A stretch of DNA of 7,042 bases from an uncultured Clostridia bacterium (GTDB lineage: Bacteria > Bacillota > Clostridia > Christensenellales > Aristaeellaceae). The notes beneath the pieces are model-generated. The model was not told the DNA's origin and made no database searches. It saw only the letters and a list, made by a program, of their open reading frames with translations. The DNA is taken from NCBI GenBank assembly GCA_934615235.1, contig CAKTTL010000125.1, positions 1-7,042 on the forward strand. The letters are read 5' to 3'. Below, in pieces: positions 1 through 6,068 of the stretch; the first letter of the stretch is position 1, and each line of letters starts with the position of its first letter. The translations under genes and the position numbers were made by a program.

Positions 1-7
1 GGTTACG

Positions 8-79
8 TTAGGGGCTTTGCCCCTAAAACCCCACCAGGGAACTGAGTTCCCTGGACCTTCCTCTTGGGGCTTCGCCCCA
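8..79. repeat. Three consecutive perfect triloop hairpins downstream of glpK
   Basis: Three perfect inverted repeats follow one another, each with a 3-base loop: 8-26 (8-bp stem TTAGGGGC, loop TTT), 34-54 (9-bp stem CCAGGGAAC, loop TGA) and 65-79 (6-bp stem TGGGGC, loop TTC). They lie immediately beyond the glpK stop codon and fill the gene-free left edge of the window. In the glpK transcript the order is 79-65, 54-34, 26-8. Only the middle hairpin is followed by a short T run, and that run comes after four G residues, so none is a textbook intrinsic terminator. They may still end or stabilise the glpK message. From memory, similar GGGGCTTTGCCCC-type elements recur between genes in gut Clostridia; that is not shown here. 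Confidence 0.75.
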
Positions 80-93
80 TCCGTTGCCCTGAT

Positions 94-1581
94 TTATTTT
101 TCCTGCCAGCCTTTCGCACGTTCGACGGCGCGACGCCACAAATTCCGCTGATCGGCCCGCATCTGCTCCTGCATTTCCGGCGCAAACGCGCGCTCCAGCC
201 GCCATCCGCTGGCGATCTCTTCCTGCGTCAGCATCCCAACGGCCATGCCAGCCATCATCGCCGCGCCCAGCGCGGTCGTTTCAATCACCGTCGGCCGCTC
301 TACGCGCACGCCGAGCATATCCGCCTGAAACTGCATCAAGAAGTTATTCGCGCTCGCGCCGCCGTCCACGCGAAGCCCCTGCGGACGGAACCCGCAATCC
401 TGCGCCATCGCGTCCACCAGATCCGCGCTCTGCTGCGCGATCGATTCCAGCGCGGCGCGGACGATATGCGCCCGTCCCGTTCCGCGCGTCAGCCCGACGA
501 TCGTTCCTCTGGCGTACATATCCCAATGCGGCGCGCCCAGTCCGGTAAACGCGGGCACCAGATACACCCCGCCGTTATCCGGCACGGAAAGCGCGACGGC
601 CTCCGTCTCGCTCGCCTTGCTGACCAGCTTCATCTCATCGCGCAGCCACTGCACCACCGCGCCGCCGACGAACACGCTGCCCTCCAGCGCGTAGCAGATT
701 TTGCCGTTCAGCCGCCAGGCGATGGTCGTCACCAGCCCGTTTTCGCTGGCCACGCGGCGGTCGCCGGTGTTCATCAGCAGGAAGCAGCCGGTACCGTACG
801 TGTTTTTCATCATGCCCGGCGCAAAGCACGCCTGCCCGAACAGCGACGACTGCTGATCTCCGCACATCGCGGCCACGGGAATCGGCTCGCCGAGAATCTC
901 CTTCCGCAGCGTGCCCATCACGCGCGCGTTATCCACAACCTCCGGCAGCACCTCGCGCGGAATATCGAGCGCCTTGAGCAGCGTCTCGTCCCATTCGAGG
1001 GTTTCGATATTGAGCAGCATCGTCCGCGAGGCGTTGGCCGCGTCGGTCACGTGCGGATGCCCTTCGAGAAGGTTCCACGCAAGGAACGTATCAATCGTGC
1101 CGAAACACAGCTCGCCGCGCTCTGCGCGCTCGCGCACGCCGGGCAGATCGAGCAGCCATTTCAGCTTCGTCCCCGCAAAATACGCGTCGGGAATCAGGCC
1201 CGTCGTACGGCGGATATGATCGCCCAGCCCGTCGGCGACGAGCTTTTCCACAATCGGCGCTGTGCGCCGGCATTGCCAGACGATCGCGTTATACACCGGT
1301 TCTCCCGTCTTTTTATCCCACAGGACGGCGGTTTCCCTCTGGTTCGTGATGCCGATGGCGGCGATTTCGCGCGCCTGCGCGCCGGTTTCCATCAAAAGCA
1401 GCCGCAGCGACTCCGTCACCGAGGCGAGGATATCCTTCGGGTTATGCTCCACCCAGCCGGGTTTGGGATAGATCTGCGGAAACTCAATGGAGTGCTGACC
1501 AAGCAGCACTCCATGAGCGTCGAACAACACCGCGCGGGAGCTCGTCGTTCCCTGATCGATGGCGACTAAATATTTTTTCAT
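94..1581 (-). CDS. glpK: Glycerol kinase (FGGY family)
   Basis: Cytoplasmic enzyme that phosphorylates glycerol with ATP to sn-glycerol 3-phosphate, the entry step of glycerol catabolism. The protein is 495 aa, normal for the family (about 500), and complete. The N-terminal phosphate-binding motif DQGTTSSR is at 9-16. Glycerol contacts expected from E. coli GlpK are present: Arg82-Glu83 in NQRET, Tyr134 and Asp242 in GDQQ. The first FGGY signature (YFAGTKLKWLLD) is at 134-145 and the second at about 359-379. The adenine-site glycines lie in VDGGASANN (405-413). The C-terminal AVERAKGW is typical. ATG is preceded by GGTGA with a 6-base gap. That site lies inside the end of the upstream propeller gene, whose stop is one base before this ATG, so the two are surely co-transcribed and probably translationally coupled. 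The loop at about 219-240 carries no histidine, so HPr-dependent phosphorylation known from enterococcal and Bacillus GlpK looks impossible. No glpF or glpD is visible nearby. Confidence 0.97.
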   Translation of the reverse strand: MKKYLVAIDQGTTSSRAVLFDAHGVLLGQHSIEFPQIYPKPGWVEHNPKDILASVTESLRLLLMETGAQAREIAAIGITNQRETAVLWDKKTGEPVYNAIVWQCRRTAPIVEKLVADGLGDHIRRTTGLIPDAYFAGTKLKWLLDLPGVRERAERGELCFGTIDTFLAWNLLEGHPHVTDAANASRTMLLNIETLEWDETLLKALDIPREVLPEVVDNARVMGTLRKEILGEPIPVAAMCGDQQSSLFGQACFAPGMMKNTYGTGCFLLMNTGDRRVASENGLVTTIAWRLNGKICYALEGSVFVGGAVVQWLRDEMKLVSKASETEAVALSVPDNGGVYLVPAFTGLGAPHWDMYARGTIVGLTRGTGRAHIVRAALESIAQQSADLVDAMAQDCGFRPQGLRVDGGASANNFLMQFQADMLGVRVERPTVIETTALGAAMMAGMAVGMLTQEEIASGWRLERAFAPEMQEQMRADQRNLWRRAVERAKGWQEK

Positions 1582-1582
1582 T

Positions 1583-4006
1583 TTACTTCACCGTCACGCC
1601 GTGCAGCGCACCGTCCGCGGTGGCCACGACGATCACGTCGTTAAACGCGGCCGGGGAACCGATCACGCCCGCGCCAAGCGCCAGCGTCGCGGTTTCCGTG
1701 CCGTCGTATGCGTTGAGCAGTACGAAGCTGCCGTTGTCGTCGCCCTGCGCGATCCACGCGGCGGGGGCTTCCTCGCTCGTCTCGTCCGCTGCAGCGTAAA
1801 GCGCGATCGGAGCGGAAGCGGCGTTCGCGCCAAGCGCGTGCGTCCACTTTTCGGAACCGTCGGCCTTATTGAGCGCGTAGACGGTCGAGCCGGCGGTCAC
1901 GACGATCGTATCGTCCAGCCCGTCCGTACCGATAACCGGCGCGGAAACGGCGTCCGCCGTAATTTCCTTCGTCCAGAGAATCGCGCCCGTCTCCGCGTCG
2001 ATGCACCAGACGGCGTTCACCGCCGCGCCGGTGGAAACGGCGTAGAGCTTCATGCCGTCTGTATCGTCCAGCGCGAGCGCCGGGCCGAACTTGCCGGCCA
2101 GCTGCAGCGTCCAGCGGGAAGTCAGCGTGTTGAGGTTGACGCAGTTGATCACGCCGCCCTCCATCGCATAGTAGGCGTATTCGCCGCAGGCGGCCATGGC
2201 CGCGCGCACGGTCGTATCCTGCTGCGCGCTCTGCGCGCGGTACAGCTCCAGCGAAGGCGCGGTGATGCCGATGTTATCCAGCAGCTGCACGCCGTCGGCT
2301 TCCTTCGTCTCGACAGTCTTGTTGAGCGTGAGGGTATAGACAAGGCCGTTGCCGCCGGCGGAGATGATCGTATCGGCGTTCGGGTCGATCAGCGAAGCGC
2401 CGTAGAAGCCGCGGTCGCCGGAGAAGGCGATCGTATCCTCGCCGCGGATCTTGCAGCGCAGCTTGCCGTTGATCAGGCTGTAGACGAACAGGCCGCTGTC
2501 GTCCGCGTCCGCGCCGCCGACGGAAAGAATCGGCAGGCCGTTGGGGTAAACGCTCGCAGCGCCGCTCAGCGGCACGCCCACGTCGATCGCATCGCGCGTT
2601 TCCGCGCCGTTGTCGAGGTCATAGAAGTAAACCTTGCCGTCCGCCGCCGCGAAGATCACTTCCTTCAGCGCGGACTTGGCGAGCGCCTCCGCTTCCAGCG
2701 GCATGCTCTGGCGGATATTGGCGTTCCATTTGATAATCGCAGGCTGCATCGTCAGCGCGTTCGCCGCGTCGACGGCCGCGCCGGTTTCAGCCTTCCAGGT
2801 TTCCTCCAGCGCCGCGGCGGCGGCCACATTGCCATAGGCCGCGTTCTGACGCATGCCGCTGGCGCGGAATGTCGTCACGCCGCTGAGATAGCGGCCCTCG
2901 CCCTGCTTTGTATAATCTGTCGCGTTACCCAGGGCGATCGCGTTTTCGCGGCTGAAGCTCTCCTGCTCCTGGCCGCCGATGTAAACGTTCTCGCTGACGG
3001 AGGCGGTATTCTCGGCGAAGCCGTTTTCCGGCTGCGTCTGAGCCTGCGTCTGCGGCTCGGGCTGCGGTTCGGCGGTGGGTTCGGGCTGCGGCTCTCGCAC
3101 GCTGACGTACGTGCCCGCGGCGCCCGCGTCGTTCCAGCCGGAAACGTTGCCCGGGCAGGCCTCGATGAGGTCTTCATACGACGAGGCGAAATAGTACATC
3201 ATCCGCCAGACGCGGCCCTCGGCGGTATCGCTGTAGCCGTCGGTCAGCTCCATGAGCACCTGACCGTTGCTGTCGAGAATCTGCACGCGATCCGTCTGCA
3301 TCGTCGTCGTCACCTGGAAGGTGATCGGCGTATCGAGCGAGGTCGTCATCGCCGGATCCGCGCTGAAATACGTCACGACCGCCTCGTTCACCTGCGGCGC
3401 GGGTTCGGGCGTGGGCAGGGGTTCGGGCGTGGGTTCCGGCGTGGGGATGGGTTCGGGCGTAGGCGTGGCGATGATCTTGCGCAGCGAGGAAACCGCCGGC
3501 TCGATCACGCGCGGGATGGCGATGTCGGAATGGCGCGCAAAGAAGAACGTCACCCCGGCCAGCAGCGCCAGCACCAGCAGCACGATTACAACCCACATCC
3601 ACCAGTGGGAGCCGCCGCGGCCTTCGTCCTCGTCGTCGTAGCCGCCGTCGTATTCGTCTTCCGTGTCGAAATCCTCGAACTCGTCCGCATCCTCGGGGCG
3701 AACGACGGGGCGCGTATAGCGCGCCGCGGGCTTTTCGTAGCCCTGCGGTTCGTCCTCGCCGCCGACCTGCCAGCCGCGCTCATAGCGCGAGGCGGGCTGC
3801 ACGGGGCGCCTGCCGGAGGCGTAATCGCCCTCGTCGCTTTCCTGCGCGGGATGCGAAAACTCCGCGCGCGGCGGCTGCGCGGTCTGCTGCTCGTCGCGCA
3901 GGCGCGCGGCCTGCGAACGGCGGCGGCGCGGGGTCTGCCCGTCGCCGGTTTCCATCGTATCGGTAACATTGCGCTGATAGCGCTGCTGATCCTGATCGCG
4001 ATTCAT
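1583..4006 (-). CDS. Membrane-anchored PQQ-like beta-propeller protein with proline-rich linkers
   Basis: 807 aa, function unknown. Order of parts: a polar N-terminal region with RRRR at 27-30 and a strongly acidic stretch at 105-129; one transmembrane helix at about 135-157 (WWMWVVIVLLVLALLAGV...); a TPEP-type linker at 181-204; a globular, possibly Ig-like segment at about 206-303; a second Pro/Gln/Glu linker at 305-327; and a propeller from about 370 to the end. Propeller repeats are seen as DGKVYFYDLDNG (456-467), GGVINCVNLNTLTSRW (617-632), VWCIDAETGAILW (666-678), VYALNKADGSEKW (709-721) and FVLLNAYDGTE (761-771), the PQQ/BamB-like pattern. No enzyme active site was found, so binding or scaffolding outside the membrane is likely. 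Orientation is inferred from the linkers and propeller; charges around the helix do not settle it. The ATG at 4006 is preferred over an in-frame TTG at 4021 because GGAG sits 9 bases upstream of the ATG and overlaps the codons just after the TTG. First gene of an operon with glpK. Confidence 0.88.
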   Translation of the reverse strand: MNRDQDQQRYQRNVTDTMETGDGQTPRRRRSQAARLRDEQQTAQPPRAEFSHPAQESDEGDYASGRRPVQPASRYERGWQVGGEDEPQGYEKPAARYTRPVVRPEDADEFEDFDTEDEYDGGYDDEDEGRGGSHWWMWVVIVLLVLALLAGVTFFFARHSDIAIPRVIEPAVSSLRKIIATPTPEPIPTPEPTPEPLPTPEPAPQVNEAVVTYFSADPAMTTSLDTPITFQVTTTMQTDRVQILDSNGQVLMELTDGYSDTAEGRVWRMMYYFASSYEDLIEACPGNVSGWNDAGAAGTYVSVREPQPEPTAEPQPEPQTQAQTQPENGFAENTASVSENVYIGGQEQESFSRENAIALGNATDYTKQGEGRYLSGVTTFRASGMRQNAAYGNVAAAAALEETWKAETGAAVDAANALTMQPAIIKWNANIRQSMPLEAEALAKSALKEVIFAAADGKVYFYDLDNGAETRDAIDVGVPLSGAASVYPNGLPILSVGGADADDSGLFVYSLINGKLRCKIRGEDTIAFSGDRGFYGASLIDPNADTIISAGGNGLVYTLTLNKTVETKEADGVQLLDNIGITAPSLELYRAQSAQQDTTVRAAMAACGEYAYYAMEGGVINCVNLNTLTSRWTLQLAGKFGPALALDDTDGMKLYAVSTGAAVNAVWCIDAETGAILWTKEITADAVSAPVIGTDGLDDTIVVTAGSTVYALNKADGSEKWTHALGANAASAPIALYAAADETSEEAPAAWIAQGDDNGSFVLLNAYDGTETATLALGAGVIGSPAAFNDVIVVATADGALHGVTVK
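3056..3094 (-). repeat. Short direct repeat encoding the second proline-rich linker
   Basis: Two near-identical 15-base copies on the + strand, CTCGGGCTGCGGTTC at 3056-3070 and TTCGGGCTGCGGCTC at 3080-3094, encode the EPQPEP units within residues 305-317 of the propeller protein. This is the second flexible linker, between the first globular segment and the propeller. Confidence 0.65.
3395..3466 (-). repeat. Degenerate repeat encoding the TPEP linker
   Basis: In-gene low-complexity repeat encoding residues 181-204 of the propeller protein, built from TPEP/PTPEP units (TPTPEPIPTPEPTPEPLPTP and following). Such Thr/Pro/Glu linkers commonly space extracellular domains from the membrane or wall in Clostridia. 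At the DNA level, the + strand carries closely spaced GGG runs across 3401-3457. Confidence 0.8.
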
Positions 4007-4015
4007 TGCTTCACG

Positions 4016-4019
4016 CTCC
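4016..4019 (-). promoter_or_regulatory. Shine-Dalgarno site that fixes the propeller gene start
   Basis: GGAG read on the minus strand, 9 bases before the ATG at 4006-4004. The alternative in-frame TTG at 4021-4019 shares its last base with this GGAG and has no comparable site of its own, so the ATG start is favoured. Confidence 0.75.
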
Positions 4020-4047
4020 AATCCTGTGTGTCGGATACAATAATTTC

Positions 4048-4076
4048 ATTATACAGAGTAAGTGAAACAAACTCAA
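4048..4076 (-). promoter_or_regulatory. Sigma-A-type promoter for the propeller-glpK operon
   Basis: Read on the minus strand: -35 TTGAGT (4076-4071), a 17-base spacer, then a perfect -10 TATAAT (4053-4048). Transcription would begin near 4041, giving a leader of about 35 bases before the ATG at 4006. An AT-rich tract (4081-4096) lies just upstream of the -35, where an UP element would sit. This is the strongest promoter match seen in the window. Confidence 0.85.
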
Positions 4077-4103
4077 GACCAAAAATTCAAAAATTCGTAA
4101 TAT
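4075..4103 (+). promoter_or_regulatory. Possible weak rightward promoter
   Basis: A -10-like TAATAT at 4098-4103 lies 17 bases from AAGACC (4075-4080), which keeps only the central GAC of the -35 consensus. If real, transcription would start near 4110, and its -35 would overlap the -35 of the leftward promoter, making the two compete. No better rightward promoter was found before the gene at 4148. Weak match. Confidence 0.3.
4081..4096. repeat. Tandem octamer AAAAATTC x2 in the divergent intergenic region
   Basis: Two exact, adjacent copies of AAAAATTC (4081-4088 and 4089-4096). They sit 5-20 bases upstream of the -35 of the leftward promoter, in the UP-element position, and in the same region where a rightward promoter spacer might fall. 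Either an A/T-tract element contacted by RNA polymerase or a repressor/activator site shared by both directions is possible; the sequence alone does not decide. Confidence 0.6.
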
Positions 4104-4147
4104 TTTCGCGTTCCCGGGCTAGACATAGAGCAAAAGGAGAGGATTTT

Positions 4148-4462
4148 ATGACGCGTCCATCGCCCTATGACCTGATACAAAAGGCCTCGCGCGCCGGGGC
4201 GGCCGACCGTTGGGCGGCGCTGCAGGCGAACACGCAGTCCCGCGTCGCCGTGCCGCAGCAGGGGGAGCCGCCGTTCCCGGCCGCGCAGGGCGCGGCTGAA
4301 ACCGCGCCGCCCGTCCGTCCCGCCAGCCATCCGGAACTGATCGACCCGCCCTTTCCCCCGCCGCAGCCGCGCCACGCCGCGCTGGACGATATCGCCCAGC
4401 GGCACGAGCAGGCCCGGCGCGCGGCCTCTCATCCCGTCGAATGGAAGCCTGCCGACCCCTGA
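4148..4462 (+). CDS. Small proline-rich protein of unknown function
   Basis: 104 aa, not recognised. It has no signal peptide or membrane segment, so it is probably cytoplasmic. The N-terminal part (about 6-30, YDLIQKASRAGAADRWAALQ) and the C-terminal part (about 76-94, HAALDDIAQRHEQARRAAS) look helical. The centre is rich in Pro and Ala and holds two copies of a motif, EPPFPAAQ at 40-47 and DPPFPPPQ at 66-73. Start choice is firm: AAAGGAGAGG at 4133-4142 ends 5 bases before the ATG. Codon use is GC-rich at third positions like its neighbours. It is the first gene rightward from the divergent region, 54 bases before the caspase-like gene, with no clear terminator between. An adaptor or partner role through the PPFP motifs is only a guess. 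It shares its stop with a much longer open frame antisense to the propeller gene, which is not considered real. Confidence 0.72.
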   Translation: MTRPSPYDLIQKASRAGAADRWAALQANTQSRVAVPQQGEPPFPAAQGAAETAPPVRPASHPELIDPPFPPPQPRHAALDDIAQRHEQARRAASHPVEWKPADP

Positions 4463-4504
4463 TTATTTCCTGAGATTGGTCTGGTAAAACCGTATTCTTT
4501 CAGG

Positions 4505-4510
4505 TATAAT
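4505..4510 (+). promoter_or_regulatory. TATAAT element 6 bases before the caspase-like gene
   Basis: A perfect -10 hexamer whose expected start point, 7 bases downstream, coincides with the A of the ATG at 4517. The -35 partner is poor: TGGTAA at 4482-4487 with a 17-base spacer matches 3 of 6. If used, it would give a leaderless transcript. Confidence 0.4.
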
Positions 4511-4516
4511 GGCAGC

Positions 4517-6049
4517 ATGAAGATGAAACGCATGCTGACCGGGTTCCTGGCTTTGCTGCTGGCGGTCTGCCGCGCGCCGGGTCTTTCCGCGCGCGCGGAG
4601 GCCGCCGGAGACGGCACGCAGACCTGCCGCGCCCTGCTCGTAGGGTGCGACCAGTTTCTCTCGCAGGATGAAACCACCCCGATCGCGCACAACAACATAC
4701 AGATGATGGAGACCGTGCTTTCTCAGGATACGCGCGGTTTTTCCGTCAGCCGTCTCGACGGGCTGGCCAACGGCGCCGCCTCTTTGAAGGCCGCGATCGA
4801 GTGGGCGTTTTCCGGCGCGGACGAGGACGATATCTCGCTTCTGTACATCAGCACGCACGGCCTGTTCGAATCGAACCGCACGCTGCCGGAAGGCGCGCTG
4901 CTGTTCTCCGACGGCTCGCTGGAAGAGGAGGTCGGCGCGCAGGCGCTGGAAGCGATGCTCGACTCGATCCCCGGCGAAAAGGTGATCCTCGTCGACGCGT
5001 GCGCTTCGGGCGCGCTCATCGGCAAGGGCGTATCGCCGTCGGTAGGCTCCGCGCGCGTGCGCGCGGCCTTCCGCCGCGAAGATTATCACGTGCTCGTCTC
5101 CGCCGGGGCGAACGAGCTTTCCTGGTACTGGCAGGCGGACACGCAGGAAGCGCCGCCCGGCGCGAGCTATTTCACCGCCGCGCTCGTCGCCGGCGCGGGG
5201 CTTTACGGCACCTACGGCGCGGACGCGAACGCCGACGGCGTGATCACGCTGCGCGAAATGTACGCCTATCTGCGCACCGGCCAGCCCAGCTCCAGCGCGC
5301 AGGCCTATCCGCAGGAGGACGACTTTCCGCTGATCTGCTACGATCCGGATAAGGCGACCGACTCGACGCTGGGCGAGTTGACGGGCATTGTTTTTCAGCG
5401 CACAGCGCTGAATCCGGAAAAACCCGTCGTCACGCTCTACTATACCGCCACCGTCCAGACGCGCGTCGCCTACAGCGTCACGCCGTATCTCAACGGCCAG
5501 TGGAGCTGGGAAAACGCCGTTCTCATCCCGGATACGACCGAATGGGACGACGCGGCGAACCCGTCGGGCGAGGTTTTCCCCGGCCGCCGTCTTGCGGAGG
5601 TCGATCTGACCGACGTGCTCCCGGAGGGCTGGCGCTACGCGATGATTCACGTGCTCACCCTTTCCGGCGTGGAGGATAACGCCGCGCCTTCGGCCGTTTA
5701 CGCCGGGCGCGTGCTGCGCGCCGAGGTCTCCGGCGACCCGGAGCTTTCCGTGCGCGCGTCGTCGAGCTGGAACCGCGAGGTGAAGCCCGAGCTGGAAATC
5801 TTCGTCGGCCACGCGCTGCCCGCCAGCCTGACCGTCACCATTGAGGACGCGGCGGGTAAAATCATCAAAACCCTCGCCGCCGCCACCTCTACCCGCCCCG
5901 AGGGGCTCACCCCCGAGGGCAGCCTTTTCTATTGGAACGGCACGACCCGCACGGGCGAAAAGACTCCCGCGGGCGAATACACCATCCACGCCATCGCCAT
6001 TCTCGGCGGCGAAAGCTATAACGTGCAAAAAACCGTCACGGTGGAATAA
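4517..6049 (+). CDS. Secreted caspase-like (C14/clan CD) protease with FlgD-type Ig-like C-terminus
   Basis: 510 aa. An N-terminal signal peptide has basic KMKR, a hydrophobic core at about 6-17, and likely cleavage after Ala27 or Ala29, so the product is exported. The caspase-like domain spans about 37-275. Its opening strand is RALLVGCDQF (38-47). The catalytic His is His114 in LYISTHG and the catalytic Cys is Cys162 in VILVDACASG, the clan CD His/Cys dyad pattern. An EF-hand-like loop DANADGVITLRE (236-247) has Asp, Asn, Asp, Gly and Glu at the expected calcium positions. Residues about 300-405 form a beta-rich segment I cannot name. The C-terminus (about 415-510), with YWNGTTRTGEKTPAGEYTI, fits a FlgD Ig-like domain. 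The substrate is unknown. The upstream gap lacks a convincing Shine-Dalgarno site (nearest AGG is 12 bases away), and in-frame ATGs at 4523 and 4532 are no better. Followed 19 bases later by a methyltransferase gene, likely the same operon. Confidence 0.88.
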   Translation: MKMKRMLTGFLALLLAVCRAPGLSARAEAAGDGTQTCRALLVGCDQFLSQDETTPIAHNNIQMMETVLSQDTRGFSVSRLDGLANGAASLKAAIEWAFSGADEDDISLLYISTHGLFESNRTLPEGALLFSDGSLEEEVGAQALEAMLDSIPGEKVILVDACASGALIGKGVSPSVGSARVRAAFRREDYHVLVSAGANELSWYWQADTQEAPPGASYFTAALVAGAGLYGTYGADANADGVITLREMYAYLRTGQPSSSAQAYPQEDDFPLICYDPDKATDSTLGELTGIVFQRTALNPEKPVVTLYYTATVQTRVAYSVTPYLNGQWSWENAVLIPDTTEWDDAANPSGEVFPGRRLAEVDLTDVLPEGWRYAMIHVLTLSGVEDNAAPSAVYAGRVLRAEVSGDPELSVRASSSWNREVKPELEIFVGHALPASLTVTIEDAAGKIIKTLAAATSTRPEGLTPEGSLFYWNGTTRTGEKTPAGEYTIHAIAILGGESYNVQKTVTVE

Positions 6050-6068
6050 ACGAAAACAGAGGAAAAAC

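Noticed and set aside
64..1569. 501-residue open frame antisense to glpK
   Set aside because: Arg/His-rich shadow of a clear glycerol kinase, with no ribosome binding site or recognisable motif.
4007..4021. TTG start at 4021 for the propeller gene
   Set aside because: The GGAG that would serve the gene overlaps this codon and is correctly spaced for the ATG at 4006 instead.
1559..4462. 967-residue open frame on the + strand antisense to the propeller gene
   Set aside because: Composition is Arg/Ala/Val/Gly-rich with no domain, and it is the mirror of a well-supported gene in GC-rich DNA. Only its last 104 codons, from the ATG at 4148, have a ribosome binding site and lie outside the propeller gene.
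4469..4503. Hairpin CCTGA...TCAGG between the small gene and the caspase-like gene
   Set aside because: Only 5 paired bases around a loop of about 25 bases, with no T tract; too weak for a terminator.
4559..4576. Lipoprotein lipobox around Cys18 of the caspase-like protein (LAVC)
   Set aside because: The residue before the cysteine is Val rather than Gly, Ala or Ser, and AxA signal peptidase I sites follow at 25-29.
5841..6068. Upstream in-frame extension of the methyltransferase
   Set aside because: It overlaps the end of the caspase-like gene in another frame, shows Pro/Arg shadow composition, and a good ribosome binding site marks the ATG at 6069.
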